A stretch of DNA of 64,000 nucleotides, from assembly GCF_000372645.1 (NCBI RefSeq), contig NZ_APMP01000021.1, positions 1-64,000 on the forward strand, given 5' to 3'. The translations under genes and the position numbers were made by a program. The notes beneath the pieces were generated by a model. It saw only the letters and a program-made list of their open reading frames with translations, made no database searches and was not told the DNA's origin. The stretch comes from Caulobacter vibrioides OR37 (GTDB lineage: Bacteria; Pseudomonadota; Alphaproteobacteria; Caulobacterales; Caulobacteraceae). Numbering within the stretch: the stretch's first letter is position 1; each line of letters opens with the position of its first letter. Shown here piece by piece: positions 11,009 to 20,174 of this stretch.

Positions 11009-12916
11009 CTAGATCCGAATGTCCAGACCGCCCTCGGCGGCCGTCTTGAGACCCGGCAAAAGGTCGGCGGGGGTGATGGCGATGTCGTCGTCGGCGTTCA
11101 TGGCGGCCTGGAAGGCCCGGCCGCTGAAGCCGCCGCGCCCTTGGTCGTTCCAGCCGTTGAAGGCCAGGAACGGGTTGGAGCCCTGGCCGCCGTTCTGACT
11201 GGAGACGTCGAACGACAGGCCGTTGTCGGGCACGTTGAAGCCGGCGTCGGACAGGGCTTGGCGCAGCTCCGACGACTTGCCCTTCAGCTCCTGGGCGGCG
11301 TGGGCGGTGTCGAACTGCATCGACGCGGTCAAGGCGCCGTCGCGGCCGATCTCGATCCGAACATTGACCTTGCCCAGACCCTCGGGGGTCAGGGCGACGT
11401 CGAAGCGGGTGGTCTTGGCGTCGGCCTTCTTGACGATCTCGGCCGACAGGGCGGCCACGGTCTCGGGCGAGCCCCGGACCTCGGCGGGCGCGGCGGCCGC
11501 GGCGGTCGCCTGGGTCTGCGGCGCGGTCTGGATCGGAGCCGCGAAGACGTTCGTGTCGACGGTCGGCGCCGCTTGAGCGGCGGCGGCCGTCGGGGCGTCG
11601 ATCGAGGCGACGGCGGCGTTGTCAGCGGCCTTGCCCTCGACCGTCGTCTGGCCCTTGCCGGTGGCGACGGCGGTGACGGCGGCGGCCGTCTCGACCGCGA
11701 CGGCGTCGGCGGCCTTGGTCTGGGCCTGGGCCGGTTGGGCGACGGCGGGCTGGGCGGTCTTGGTCGTCGAGGTCGGGGCGGCCTTCACGGCGGCCTGGGC
11801 GGCGTCCGGCGTCGCGGTCTCGATCGCGGCCGTGGTCGTGGTCGCGTCGGCGGTCCCGGCCGGGACGGTTTCGGTGGCGGCGGCCTGGACGGCGACGTCG
11901 ATCGCCGCCGGCGCGGTCGTCGGGGCGGGCGCGGTCGGCGCGGTCTTGACCGGAGCGGCGGCCGGACCCTGCGCCGTCTTGGTCGGAGACGCGGCCGCCT
12001 GGGACGGCGTCGCGGCTTGTTGGGCCTGCGTCGCGACGGCCTGAGCCGCGGCCAGGTCGGCCGCCGACGCCGGAGTCGCGGCGGCCTGGCCCGCCAGCTT
12101 GGCCAGGGCGTCAAGGGCGGCGGCGTCCGCCGCTTGACCGGTCGGCGCATTGACCAGCGCGGTCTGGGTCGCCTCTGGAGCGACGGCCAGCGCGGCTTGC
12201 TGGGTTTGCGGCTGGACCTGAGCGACCGCCGGCTTGGCGGCGGCGTCGATCACGGCGGCGAAGGCCGTGGCCGCGTCGGCCGCCTTGCCGTCGGTCGTGG
12301 GTTTGGCCTCGCCGGCGGCGGCCAGCGGCGCGGTCTGGGTCGGGACCTGAGCCGGAACCTGCATGGCGGCGATCAGGGCGGCGGCGGCCTGGGCCGCGGC
12401 GTCCTTGCCGTCGACGGCCGCGTCCTGGCTGGCCTTCTGGGCGGACGCGTCATCGGCGGCGCTGGCCTTGGCGTCCTTGGCTTCGGCGTTCTTGCCCTGG
12501 GCGTCCTGGGTCGCCTTTCGATCATGGACGGCGTCGGCGCGGGCGTCCTTGGCGTCCGAGGCCTTGTCCGAGGCCTTGGCGTCGGCGGCCGCGTCGCTCC
12601 TGGCGTCGCGGGCCGCGTCGGCGCGATCGGAAGCCCGATCGGCGGCGCGCGTATCACTCCTCGAGTCCGAGCGGGGGGCCGCGTCCGACGGTCTCGAGTC
12701 GCGGGTGTCATCGTTCGCATCGGCCCGCGAGGGCGCCGGAGCCCGGGGCGGCGGCGCGCTGTCGTCGTGATTGGCGCCGACCGTGGCCAGCAGCGTATCG
12801 AAGCCGTCGCTGGGCGACTTGACGCTCGCCACCGGAGTCGGGGCGGGCGGCAGGGCGGCGGGGGGTGCGGCGATCGCGGTCATTCGCAGTCGGGCTCGGT
12901 TCCGGCGGCGCTCCAT
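11009..12916 (-). CDS. fliK: Flagellar hook-length control protein FliK
   Basis: FliK measures hook length and switches export from hook to filament substrates. The 636-residue product has a very long Ala, Asp, Pro, Thr, Gln-rich N-terminal region (about 20-480) acting as a flexible ruler. The C-terminal Flg_hook domain follows with RFDVALTPEGLGKVNVRIE and LRQALSDAGFNVPDNGLSFDV. The frame is open up to 12982, but a sigma-54 promoter at 12949-12963 rules that start out. The Met at 12916 has an AAAGGCG ribosome site; a Met at 12883 is a second possibility. It is the first gene of the hook operon. Low-complexity drift is expected in the ruler. Confidence 0.9.
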   Translation of the reverse strand: MERRRNRARLRMTAIAAPPAALPPAPTPVASVKSPSDGFDTLLATVGANHDDSAPPPRAPAPSRADANDDTRDSRPSDAAPRSDSRSDTRAADRASDRADAARDARSDAAADAKASDKASDAKDARADAVHDRKATQDAQGKNAEAKDAKASAADDASAQKASQDAAVDGKDAAAQAAAALIAAMQVPAQVPTQTAPLAAAGEAKPTTDGKAADAATAFAAVIDAAAKPAVAQVQPQTQQAALAVAPEATQTALVNAPTGQAADAAALDALAKLAGQAAATPASAADLAAAQAVATQAQQAATPSQAAASPTKTAQGPAAAPVKTAPTAPAPTTAPAAIDVAVQAAATETVPAGTADATTTTAAIETATPDAAQAAVKAAPTSTTKTAQPAVAQPAQAQTKAADAVAVETAAAVTAVATGKGQTTVEGKAADNAAVASIDAPTAAAAQAAPTVDTNVFAAPIQTAPQTQATAAAAAPAEVRGSPETVAALSAEIVKKADAKTTRFDVALTPEGLGKVNVRIEIGRDGALTASMQFDTAHAAQELKGKSSELRQALSDAGFNVPDNGLSFDVSSQNGGQGSNPFLAFNGWNDQGRGGFSGRAFQAAMNADDDIAITPADLLPGLKTAAEGGLDIRI

Positions 12917-12948
12917 GACGGACGCGCCTTTGTGCGGCGTTCCCCTAC

Positions 12949-12963
12949 GCAACGGTCGGGCCA
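12949..12963 (-). promoter_or_regulatory. Sigma-54 promoter of the fliK-flgD-flgE hook operon
   Basis: Read on the minus strand, TGGCCC-N5-TTGC has the invariant GG and GC of the -24/-12 elements with the correct spacing. It is 33 bp upstream of the chosen fliK start, leaving a leader of about 20 bases. Class III hook genes of Caulobacter are transcribed by sigma-54 with FlbD, so location and sequence agree. Confidence 0.85.
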
Positions 12964-12964
12964 A

Positions 12965-13109
12965 CTCCCAAAATCGAACCAAGACACTGATTCAATTGAT
13001 TTTAATTCCCCGTTTACGAAGAAAAATATTGGTCCGTGTGGCGCTTTTTGCCGGGTGGCGTCGCCGTCGAAGGGCCTGGCTTGCCGCGTCGGCGCGTCGC
13101 GGGTTCGGT
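12965..13109. promoter_or_regulatory. Control region between divergent hook-operon and flgK promoters
   Basis: This interval separates two divergent sigma-54 promoters. It starts with an AT-rich tract (12968-13030) unlike the surrounding sequence, a likely place for IHF bending, though I see no exact IHF consensus. It then has a TTTTTGCCGGG box at 13045-13055 that repeats the core of the boxes at 13217-13235 and 13261-13269. No gene is present. Confidence 0.6.
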
Positions 13110-13124
13110 TGGCGCCCTCCTTGC
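13110..13124 (+). promoter_or_regulatory. Sigma-54 promoter of flgK-flgL
   Basis: TGGCGC-N5-TTGC on the plus strand matches the -24/-12 consensus with correct spacing. The predicted start of transcription is near 13136, giving a leader of about 170 bases before flgK. The long leader contains the candidate FlbD boxes, which agrees with the downstream enhancers known for some Caulobacter flagellar promoters. Confidence 0.8.
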
Positions 13125-13216
13125 GCATGGTTCCTCGTCGAATATCCGACACCCGGAACAAATCGCCATGAATTTCAGTGGCTTGGCATATATCGGGGGA
13201 CTGATCCCCTCCCCGA

Positions 13217-13269
13217 CCCGGCAAGTTTCGCCGGGCAAGGGCGCGCCGCGTGTTGCGCGGTTTGCCGGG
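13217..13269. promoter_or_regulatory. Candidate FlbD enhancer (ftr-like) boxes
   Basis: A near-perfect 19 bp palindrome at 13217-13235 is made of two inverted CCCGGCRA half-sites. A further TTTGCCGGG half-site lies at 13261-13269, and another copy is at 13045-13055. Three copies of such a long motif flanking two sigma-54 promoters suggest binding by an enhancer-binding protein, and FlbD, encoded in this window, is the obvious candidate. The ftr assignment is inferred. Confidence 0.65.
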
Positions 13270-13307
13270 CGCGAATGGGCGATGCGCGCGTCTAAGGGAG
13301 CATCCGC

Positions 13308-15416
13308 ATGTCGCTGAGCGCGATCATGAGCACGGCGACGTCCGGCATGATGGCCGCGCAGACCGGTCTGCGCGTCACGTCGGACAATATCGCCAACGTC
13401 AACACGGCCGGCTACGTCCGCAAGACGATCAGCCAGTCGAACCTGATCTCCAACGGCATGGGCGTCGGCGTCAGCATCGACGCCATCAAGCGCGCCACCG
13501 ATCGCTTCCTGCAGTCGGCCTCGCTGAACGCCAGCTCCGACAGCGGCGCGGCGGCGGCCAAGGCCGACACGCTGAACAGCGCCCAGCAGCTATTCGGCGA
13601 CCCCAGCAGCGACAGCAGCTTCTTCACGACGCTGGACAACGTGTTCTCGGCCTTCTCGGCCGCTCAGGACACGCCGTCGTCGATGCTGCTCCGCGGCCAG
13701 GCCCTGTCCAACGTCGACACGTTCCTGAGCGAATCCAGCCGCATCACCTCGTCGATCTCCAAGCTGGGCAAGGACGCCGACACCCGGGTCTCGGCGGACG
13801 TCGACCAGGTGAACGACCTCTTGAGCCAGATCGACGGCCTCAACAGCGATATCACGCGGGCCAAGGTCGCCGGAGCCGACTCCACCGGGGCCGAAAACGT
13901 CCAGAGCGGTCTGATCGACCAGCTCTCCAAGCTGATGAACGTCCAGGTCAGCCCCCGCGCGGCGGGCGGCGTCATCCTGCGCTCGACCGAGGGCCTGAAC
14001 CTGGCCGGCGACGGCGCGGCGAAGATCACCTACCAAACCTCGGCCACCGCCAACAGTTATCTGACCGTGCAGCTGGCCACCGGGTCGGTGAACCCCACGC
14101 CCCTGAACATCTCGAGCGGCGAGATCAAGGGCCTGATGGATCTGCGCAACGCCGACCTGCCCAATCTGTCGGACCAGCTGGGCGAATTCACCTCGCGCGC
14201 GGCCGAGGCGATCAACAAGGCCTCCAACGCCGCCTCGGCTGTCCCGGCCCCGAGCGTCCTGACCGGCCGAAACACCGGCCTCGACGCGCAATCGGCGCTC
14301 AGCGGCTTCACGGGCAAGACCACGATCGCCCTGACCGACAGCAGCGGCGTCATCCAGCGCCGCGTCGACGTCGACTTCGACGCCGGCACGATGACGGTCA
14401 ACGGCGCGGCGGGCCCGACCTTCACCCCGGCCAACTTCATTGCCCAGCTGAACACCGCCCTCGGCGGCCAGGGCTCCGCTGGGTTCTCAAGCGGCGCCCT
14501 GTCGCTGTCGGGAAATGGCGGCCTGGGCGTGGCGGTGGCCGACGATCCGACCACCCCGTCCAGCAAGATCGGCAAGGGGTTCAGCCAGTATTTCGGCCTG
14601 AACGACATCATCCGCACCGACGGATATTCGCCCTATGAGACAGGCCTTCAGCCCACCGACCTCAACGGCTTCACGGGCACGATGACCATTCGCCTGACGG
14701 ATTCGGACGGCGGACGCATTCGCGACGTCAATGTCGACATGCCCGTCGGCGGCACGATGCAGGACATGATGGACGCGCTGAACTCCCGCGCCACCGGCGT
14801 TGGGATGTACGGTCAGTTCAATCTGAACGCCAAGGGCCAGATCAGCTTCGTCTCCAACACCACCTCGCCGGTGACGATGTCGGTCGTGGCCGACACCACC
14901 GAGCGGGGAACGGGCGGCCCGTCGGCCAGCCAGCTCTTCGGGATCGGTCCCGCCGAACGCAGCACCCGCGGGTCGAAGTTCTATGTGAACACGGCGATGG
15001 AGCAGAACCCGGCCCTGATACCCTTCGCCAAGCTGGACACCACCCAGACGGTCGGCGGCAGCGCGGCCCTGGCGGTCGGTGACGGGCGCGGGGCGCTGGC
15101 GCTGGCCAAGGCCGGCGAAACCACGCTCGACTTCTCGGCGGCGGGCGACGCCTCGGCGGCCACCATGACCGTCTCGCGCTATTCCTCGCAATTCGCGGGA
15201 TCGGTGGCCCGGCAGTCGGCCAACGCCTCCAGCCGCAAGGACGCCGCCGATGCGGTGAGCAGCGAGGTGCAGAGCCAGAGACAGTCGGAGGAAGGCGTCA
15301 ACCTCGACGAGGAACTGATCAACCTCACCACCTATCAGCAGGCTTTCAACGCCTCGGCCCGCCTGATCCAGGCGACCAAGGACATGTTCGACACCCTGAC
15401 CGGCATCCTGAGATAA
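13308..15416 (+). CDS. flgK: Flagellar hook-associated protein FlgK (HAP1)
   Basis: FlgK is the first hook-filament junction protein. The 702-residue product begins with the hook/rod family signature (GMMAAQTGLRVTSDNIANVNTAG, about 13-35) and ends with the paired C-terminal helix LDEELINLTTYQQAFNASARLIQATKDMFDTL. The middle holds Ser, Thr, Gly-rich surface domains. The ATG has an AAGGGAG ribosome site seven bases upstream. It is followed after three bases by flgL. It faces the hook operon across a shared control region and is expected to need sigma-54 and FlbD. Confidence 0.96.
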   Translation: MSLSAIMSTATSGMMAAQTGLRVTSDNIANVNTAGYVRKTISQSNLISNGMGVGVSIDAIKRATDRFLQSASLNASSDSGAAAAKADTLNSAQQLFGDPSSDSSFFTTLDNVFSAFSAAQDTPSSMLLRGQALSNVDTFLSESSRITSSISKLGKDADTRVSADVDQVNDLLSQIDGLNSDITRAKVAGADSTGAENVQSGLIDQLSKLMNVQVSPRAAGGVILRSTEGLNLAGDGAAKITYQTSATANSYLTVQLATGSVNPTPLNISSGEIKGLMDLRNADLPNLSDQLGEFTSRAAEAINKASNAASAVPAPSVLTGRNTGLDAQSALSGFTGKTTIALTDSSGVIQRRVDVDFDAGTMTVNGAAGPTFTPANFIAQLNTALGGQGSAGFSSGALSLSGNGGLGVAVADDPTTPSSKIGKGFSQYFGLNDIIRTDGYSPYETGLQPTDLNGFTGTMTIRLTDSDGGRIRDVNVDMPVGGTMQDMMDALNSRATGVGMYGQFNLNAKGQISFVSNTTSPVTMSVVADTTERGTGGPSASQLFGIGPAERSTRGSKFYVNTAMEQNPALIPFAKLDTTQTVGGSAALAVGDGRGALALAKAGETTLDFSAAGDASAATMTVSRYSSQFAGSVARQSANASSRKDAADAVSSEVQSQRQSEEGVNLDEELINLTTYQQAFNASARLIQATKDMFDTLTGILR

Positions 15417-15419
15417 GCC

Positions 15420-16343
15420 ATGACCCGCGTCTCGACGATCCAGAACTACAACATCATGACCTCGAACCTGATGAAGGCTCAGATCAACCAGAACACGGCT
15501 GGTCAGGAGGTCTCGAGCCAGAAGGTCGCCACGGACCTGAAGGGCTACTCCAAGGACGCGGAGATGCTGACCGCCATGCGCGGCACGCAGGCCCGCATCG
15601 AGGGCCTGATCGACCAGAACAAGCAGGTGACCAACAGGCTGGCCACCCAGGACAGCGGCATCGGCAAGGTCGCCGACTCCACCAAGAGCGCCCGCGACGC
15701 CGTCGCCAACGCCTTGGCCGCCGGCAACGCCACGACCCTGATGCAGCAGCTCCAGTCCAGCTTCAGCGACGTGGTCCAGGGGCTGAACACCAAGTCGAAC
15801 GGGCTCTATGTGTTCTCGGGCGCCAAGACCGACACGCCCACGACCTCGGCCTCGACCATGGCCGACCTGACCGCCGGGCCGCCGACGGCCTCGCTGTTCA
15901 ACAACGACCAGTATGTCGCCACCGCCCGGATCGACGAGCAGACCAACGCCAATACCGGCATCCTGGGCGACAAGCTGGGGACCGGCGTGTTCGACGCCTT
16001 CAAGTCGATCCAGGCCTATGTCGACGCCAACGGCCCGTTCACCGGCAACCTGACCGACGCCCAGACCCAGTTCCTGAAGAGCACCCTGTCGACCTTCGAC
16101 ACCGCCTACAACGGGGTCGTCAACATCCAGGGCCAGAACGGCGTCACCCAGAAGCGCTTCGAGAGCGCCCAGACGGACCTCTCGAACCAGGCCGACACCC
16201 TGACCTCGATGGTCGGCGGCATCACCGACGTCGACATGGCCAGCGCCATCACCCGCCTGCAGTCCGCCCAGCTGGCCGTCCAGGCCTCGGCCCAGGTGTT
16301 CAGCAGCCTGCAGGCCTCCTCGCTGCTGAACGTGCTGAAGTAG
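15420..16343 (+). CDS. flgL: Flagellar hook-associated protein FlgL (HAP3)
   Basis: FlgL is the second junction protein between hook and flagellin filament. The 307-residue product has flagellin-like ends: an N-terminal helix ([18 protein letters not shown]) and a C-terminal helix ending [19 protein letters not shown] and [11 protein letters not shown]. It starts three bases after the flgK stop, so the two are one operon. Its length matches other short FlgL proteins. Confidence 0.94.
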   Translation: MTRVSTIQNYNIMTSNLMKAQINQNTAGQEVSSQKVATDLKGYSKDAEMLTAMRGTQARIEGLIDQNKQVTNRLATQDSGIGKVADSTKSARDAVANALAAGNATTLMQQLQSSFSDVVQGLNTKSNGLYVFSGAKTDTPTTSASTMADLTAGPPTASLFNNDQYVATARIDEQTNANTGILGDKLGTGVFDAFKSIQAYVDANGPFTGNLTDAQTQFLKSTLSTFDTAYNGVVNIQGQNGVTQKRFESAQTDLSNQADTLTSMVGGITDVDMASAITRLQSAQLAVQASAQVFSSLQASSLLNVLK

Positions 16344-16401
16344 GCGCCCTCGACGTCACAGGGAGGGGCGCGAACTCGCAAACCCGCTCCTCAGCCGCTA
16401 T

Positions 16402-17631
16402 ATGGCGGCGATGACCGCCGACGCCTCGACCTCCGCCGCCTCGCAAGACCCCGACGCCCTGATCGCGCGGGCGGTCGAGCAGGCGCGCGCGGCCGTCGGC
16501 CTGCCGGAAGGAACGCGGATCGTCGCGGCCATGTCCGGCGGCGTGGACTCCACCGTCACCGCCGCCCTGCTGGCCCGCGCCGGCTACGACGTGGTGGGCG
16601 TCACCCTGCAGCTCTACGACCACGGGGCGGCGATCTCGCGCAAGGGCGCTTGCTGCGCCGGCCAGGACATCCTGGACGCCCGCATGGCCGCCGAGCGGAT
16701 CGGCATACCGCACTACGTCCTCGACTACGAAAGCCGCTTCCGCGAACAGGTCATCGAGGACTTCGCCGACGCCTATCTGCGCGGGGAGACGCCGATCCCC
16801 TGCGTGCGCTGCAACCAGACGGTCAAGTTCCGCGACCTCTTGGACGTCGCCCGCGACCTCGGCGCCGAGGCCATGGCCACCGGCCACTACGTCCAGCGCG
16901 GGATGCCGGCGGGCGCCAACCGGCCGCAGCTGCGCCGCGCCGCCGACCCGGCCAAGGACCAGAGCTACTTCCTGTTCGCCACCACGCGCGAGCAGCTCGA
17001 CTTCCTGCGCTTCCCTCTGGGCGGCATGGACAAGCCGACCGTGCGCGCCGTCGCGGCGGGCCTCGGCCTCTCCATCGCCGACAAGCCCGACAGCCAGGAC
17101 ATCTGCTTCGTGCCGGAAGGCAAGTACACGACGGTGATCGACCGCATCCGCCCGCAAGGCGCGGAGCCCGGCGATATCGTGCACCTGGACGGCCGCGTGC
17201 TGGGCCGCCACGAGGGCGTGACCCGCTACACGATCGGCCAGCGCCGGGGCCTGAACGTCGCCGTGGGCGATCCGCTGTTCGTGGTCCGCATCGACGCCGA
17301 CAAGCGCCAGGTCGTCGTCGGCCCGCGCGAGGCTCTGCTGACCGCCGCCCTGACCCTCAAGGAAGGCAGCTGGCTGGGCGGGCAGGACGACCTGGACACG
17401 GCCGCCGCCGAGGGCCAGCCGGTCCTGGCCCGCGTCCGCTCGACCCGCGAGCCGGTCCCCGGCCGCCTGACCCTGCTGGACGGCGAGGTCGCCGTGGCCT
17501 TCGACGGGACCGAGGAAGGCGTCGCTCCCGGCCAGGCCTGCGTGCTCTACGATCCGGCCGATCCCGAGCGCGTTCTGGGCGGCGGGTTCATCGCGCGGGC
17601 GGTGCGCGCCATGGATTTGGCGCCGGCCTGA
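16402..17631 (+). CDS. mnmA: tRNA-specific 2-thiouridylase MnmA
   Basis: MnmA puts sulfur on uridine 34 of Lys, Glu and Gln tRNAs, using ATP and a persulfide relay. The 409-residue product has the PP-loop SGGVDS at 45-50, the catalytic cysteine segment [10 protein letters not shown], the family block AKDQSYFLF, and a second cysteine in DSQDICFVP, all in the expected order. The C-terminal third is the beta-barrel domain. The first Met is used, but Met4 is also possible, and no strong ribosome site is seen. It is 58 bp after flgL and is probably an independent gene. Confidence 0.96.
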   Translation: MAAMTADASTSAASQDPDALIARAVEQARAAVGLPEGTRIVAAMSGGVDSTVTAALLARAGYDVVGVTLQLYDHGAAISRKGACCAGQDILDARMAAERIGIPHYVLDYESRFREQVIEDFADAYLRGETPIPCVRCNQTVKFRDLLDVARDLGAEAMATGHYVQRGMPAGANRPQLRRAADPAKDQSYFLFATTREQLDFLRFPLGGMDKPTVRAVAAGLGLSIADKPDSQDICFVPEGKYTTVIDRIRPQGAEPGDIVHLDGRVLGRHEGVTRYTIGQRRGLNVAVGDPLFVVRIDADKRQVVVGPREALLTAALTLKEGSWLGGQDDLDTAAAEGQPVLARVRSTREPVPGRLTLLDGEVAVAFDGTEEGVAPGQACVLYDPADPERVLGGGFIARAVRAMDLAPA

Positions 17632-17686
17632 TTGGATCGAAAGACCTCCGCCAGGGTTCCGCAAGGAACACCCCCCGGAGGTCCCC

Positions 17687-18136
17687 ATGCTTCGATCCCT
17701 GCTTATCGGCCTTTCGGCCGGCTCCCGCGCGCTGACGCCGCTGGCCACGGTCAGCGAGGCGGCCCGCAGCGGCCAGCTCTCCGACGCCAATCCAGCCGTG
17801 CGACTGCTGGCCCATCCGTTGTTCTCGGCCGGCTCCAAGGCGCTGGCGGCGGGCGAGCTCTGGGGCGACAAGCTGAAGTCGGCGCCGGACCGAATCGTGC
17901 CCGCCGGGATCGCCGCCCGCCTCCTGGCCGGGGGCCTGTCGGGCGCGGCCCTGGCGCCGCGCAAGCATCTCCTGCTCGGCGCGGCCCTCGGAGCCGGCGC
18001 GGCGGTCGCCGCGTCCTACGTCACCTTCGACGCGCGCATGAGGGCGCTGCGCCGCTGGGGACAGACTTCGACCGGCCTGGTGGAAGACGCTCTGACCGTC
18101 GGGGCCGCCCAATGGGTGGTGCGAGGCGCGAAATGA
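17687..18136 (+). CDS. DUF4126-type small membrane protein
   Basis: The 149-residue protein resembles DUF4126 proteins of unknown function: LSAGSRALTPLATVSEAA at the N terminus, a Gly/Ala-rich segment (LLAGGLSGAALAPRKHLLLGAALGAGAAVAASYV) giving two or three membrane helices, and a basic loop (RMRALRRWGQ). It has a strong ribosome site, GGAGGT. Its stop overlaps the start of the next small gene as ATGA, so the two are translated together. No function can be given. Confidence 0.8.
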   Translation: MLRSLLIGLSAGSRALTPLATVSEAARSGQLSDANPAVRLLAHPLFSAGSKALAAGELWGDKLKSAPDRIVPAGIAARLLAGGLSGAALAPRKHLLLGAALGAGAAVAASYVTFDARMRALRRWGQTSTGLVEDALTVGAAQWVVRGAK

Positions 18137-18276
18137 CCAAGCCAAGGCCGCCGTCCCCCAAGCCGCCCGAACCGCCCAAGCCCGCCAAGGTCACCGCCGA
18201 AGGCGTCCGCCGCCAGCGACAGCACATCAAGGACCTGACCGGCGAGGATCCGCTGCGGGGCGGGGTGGCGGATTAA
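18133..18276 (+). CDS. Small proline- and lysine-rich hypothetical protein
   Basis: A 47-residue reading frame overlaps the stop of the DUF4126 gene by four bases (ATGA). The N-terminal half is a run of Pro and Lys (KPRPPSPKPPEPPKPAK). The C-terminal half is a charged segment, VRRQRQHIKDLTGEDPLRGG. The overlap, high-G+C codon use and compact spacing argue for a real gene. I do not recognise the family. The C-terminal part looks like a short binding peptide. Confidence 0.6.
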   Translation: MTKPRPPSPKPPEPPKPAKVTAEGVRRQRQHIKDLTGEDPLRGGVAD

Positions 18277-18392
18277 GGCGCAGCCGAAAAAGCGCCGTCA
18301 TGCCCGCCCTGAAATAAGGGAATGCGCCGACACGATCTCCGCCGCCGGAAGCGGCCATCGTGAAGGTCACGGAAGGTCGTTAGGGGACGTCC

Positions 18393-18752
18393 TTAGGGAT
18401 GGTTTGAGCCGAAAAGCACAACCTCGCCTTCGGTGGCGACGTACTCGTTGCCTTTCGCGTCCTTCAGTCCGAACAGTGTCCCTTGCTCGTTTTTCTCAGC
18501 TTGGATCACGACCACGGCGCGACGCGCACCGTTGTCCACAATGAGATGGGCAAACTGCGGGACGCTAATTGGCGCGGGTGAACCGGAAGGCTTTCCGTCC
18601 ACCAGAGAGAGAAAAACGGCGTCGCCGCGCTTGAGATCGGCTTCAGTCGCCAACCTGCCACTGACGAAGCCTGACTTGGGCAAGGGCGGCCATTCTCCGG
18701 CTGCGATGTTAGTGGAGGGGACGAGCGCTAGAAGCGCAGCTAGCCAGCGCAT
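18393..18752 (-). CDS. Hypothetical secreted protein in a low-G+C pair
   Basis: The 119-residue product starts with a signal peptide (MRWLAALLALVPSTNIAAG), giving a mature protein of about 100 residues. It contains ISVPQFAHLIVDNGARRAVVVIQAEKNEQG and ends with TEGEVVLFGSNHP, a mostly beta protein. No family was recognised. The frame is open 54 codons further upstream, but this start gives a clean signal peptide and lies 2 bp after the preceding gene's stop at 18755. Base composition is clearly lower in G+C than neighbours, which suggests transfer of the pair. Confidence 0.7.
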   Translation of the reverse strand: MRWLAALLALVPSTNIAAGEWPPLPKSGFVSGRLATEADLKRGDAVFLSLVDGKPSGSPAPISVPQFAHLIVDNGARRAVVVIQAEKNEQGTLFGLKDAKGNEYVATEGEVVLFGSNHP

Positions 18753-18754
18753 AC

Positions 18755-19267
18755 TTAGTCCCAGTCCCCCTTGTTGATCTTGGCAATCCAGTCGTGATCG
18801 AGATTCATCACCGCTTCTGCTAGTTGATGATGGCCCTTGGACACCGCTACCGCAGCAGTAGCCGCAATCGCCAGGTCTTCGCCCCAGGCTTCGCTCAGAT
18901 GGGCGGCGGCGCAATCGGCGAGACCCTGAATAGCGTCGTGATAAGCCTGTCTGAGAAACTCAGGAACTTCCGGTCCAGCCCCCTTTAATCGCGCCACATC
19001 AACTGAAGCCGGAAGAAGGAAAAAGCTAAAGTCAACTGGTCCAGGTGCGGAAAGAGCGATCCTGACGAGGTGCGGAACCGCAGCGTAGGACGCGCTGTAG
19101 ACATTTCCCTGATGGCAAAGGCTCGACCAAAGGGTGAACCACGGCTCATCATTGGCACCCATCTGCCTCGGGTTTTCTTCGAGGCGGCAGAGAAGCATAG
19201 GGACGTCCGATGCCGCTCCATATGCGTGGACGAGGCCTGACCAGCGATCATCTTTGAGCTGTAGCAT
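18755..19267 (-). CDS. Hypothetical HEAT-like protein, possible immunity-type protein
   Basis: The 170-residue product is largely helical. Its segment WFTLWSSLCHQGNVYSASYAAVPHLVRIAL is of a type I recall from small HEAT-like proteins annotated as hypothetical in many bacteria, some next to toxin genes. No catalytic motif or signal peptide is seen. It ends 2 bp before the secreted partner gene. G+C is low (31 of 60 bases in 18781-18840, against roughly two thirds in neighbours). An immunity or stress role is only a guess, and no toxin gene is next to it. Confidence 0.65.
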   Translation of the reverse strand: MLQLKDDRWSGLVHAYGAASDVPMLLCRLEENPRQMGANDEPWFTLWSSLCHQGNVYSASYAAVPHLVRIALSAPGPVDFSFFLLPASVDVARLKGAGPEVPEFLRQAYHDAIQGLADCAAAHLSEAWGEDLAIAATAAVAVSKGHHQLAEAVMNLDHDWIAKINKGDWD

Positions 19268-19384
19268 AGGTTATCGCATCTCACGACGCACGGTCGTGGC
19301 GCAATGTCTGACTAGAGTCGTGAGAAGCCATCAGCGCCGAATCCAGACCCTCGGATAGCCACCGCCAGCCATTGTCGGTATCGG

Positions 19385-19413
19385 GTCATTCCCGCCCATG
19401 TGGCGGGAATGAC
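19385..19413. repeat. Perfect 12-bp inverted repeat (GTCATTCCCGCC)
   Basis: GTCATTCCCGCC and its exact reverse complement are separated by five bases. The hairpin lies 25 bp past the stop of the minus-strand HxlR gene. There is no T-run on either side, so it is not a standard intrinsic terminator; a dispersed palindrome or RNA 3' stabiliser is more likely. Confidence 0.6.
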
Positions 19414-19437
19414 GGTTGCGGTCGCCGAAGCGGTAGC

Positions 19438-19938
19438 TCACTCGGCCGCGACCTTCACGGCCTCCAGGGCCTCGCCGACGGTCGGCCCTTCGGCGTCCCG
19501 GGGGACGCGTTCGAGGTCGCGGCGACTCACGACCTCGCCGCAAGCCTCGCAGGCCAGCACCGGATGGAACGCGCAGCCGCAGGTCTTGTGCCTGAACAGG
19601 ATCGGCGAGTTGTCGCGACCATAGACATAGCGGTCGCCCCATTCGGCCATGGTCAGCAGCACCGGCGACAGCGCCAGACCCTTCTGCGTCAGCCAATATT
19701 CGTGGCGCGGCGGGCGCTCGGAATAGCGCCGCGTTTCCATGACGCCGTGGCCGACCAGGGTCTTCAGCCGGGCGGCCAGGACATTGCGGGCCACGCCCAG
19801 CCGCTCCTGCCACTGCTCGAAGCGCTTCACCCCGGCGAAGGCGTCGCGGAGGATCAGCAAGGTCCACGGATCGCCCACGACTTCCAGCGTGGCGGCGACC
19901 GAGCAACGTTCGTTCGTATAGTCAGCTGTGCGGCCCAT
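19438..19938 (-). CDS. HxlR-family transcriptional regulator (thiolase-linked)
   Basis: HxlR proteins are small winged-helix regulators that often respond to reactive aldehydes, quinones or oxidants. This 166-residue protein has the typical core: CSVAATLEVVGDPWTLLILRDAF, the motif LGVARNVLAARLKTLV, and RPPRHEYWLTQKGLAL. A C-terminal extension holds CGCAFHPVLACEACGEVV, four cysteines in a zinc-finger-like pattern, unusual for the short members. The start chosen is MGRTADYTNERC. The gene is divergent from the thiolase gene, with 236 bp between, so it probably controls that gene. Confidence 0.9.
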   Translation of the reverse strand: MGRTADYTNERCSVAATLEVVGDPWTLLILRDAFAGVKRFEQWQERLGVARNVLAARLKTLVGHGVMETRRYSERPPRHEYWLTQKGLALSPVLLTMAEWGDRYVYGRDNSPILFRHKTCGCAFHPVLACEACGEVVSRRDLERVPRDAEGPTVGEALEAVKVAAE

Positions 19939-20174
19939 ACGAGGAGGGTGAGGCGTTCCGCGAGGGAAAGCAAGAGAGCGTTGCGTTTGAATATGAACTG
20001 GGGTAGGTTTTTTATCGCAATTGACTCTCTCGGTTATTGCCAACTGGCGAGCGACCTCGGCGATCCCCCGTCGACGGCCGCTCGCCGTCCTCTTCCTGGC
20101 GCGCGCCGCCCCTTGCGCTTCGCGCGCCGATGAGGGCCTATCCCGCCTCGAAAACAAGTTCAGGGAGCTACCCG

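Noticed and set aside
13031..13055. Second possible sigma-54 promoter (TGGCGCTTTTTGCC)
   Set aside because: GG and GC are two bases too close for a -24/-12 element. The downstream element at 13110-13124 has correct spacing.
10919..13171. 750-residue Gly/Arg-rich frame on the plus strand
   Set aside because: Shadow of fliK and the hook control region. Arg- and Gly-rich composition is a product of the Ala/Asp codons of fliK read backwards.
16300..17964. 554-residue minus-strand frame
   Set aside because: Antisense shadow of mnmA and the DUF4126 gene.
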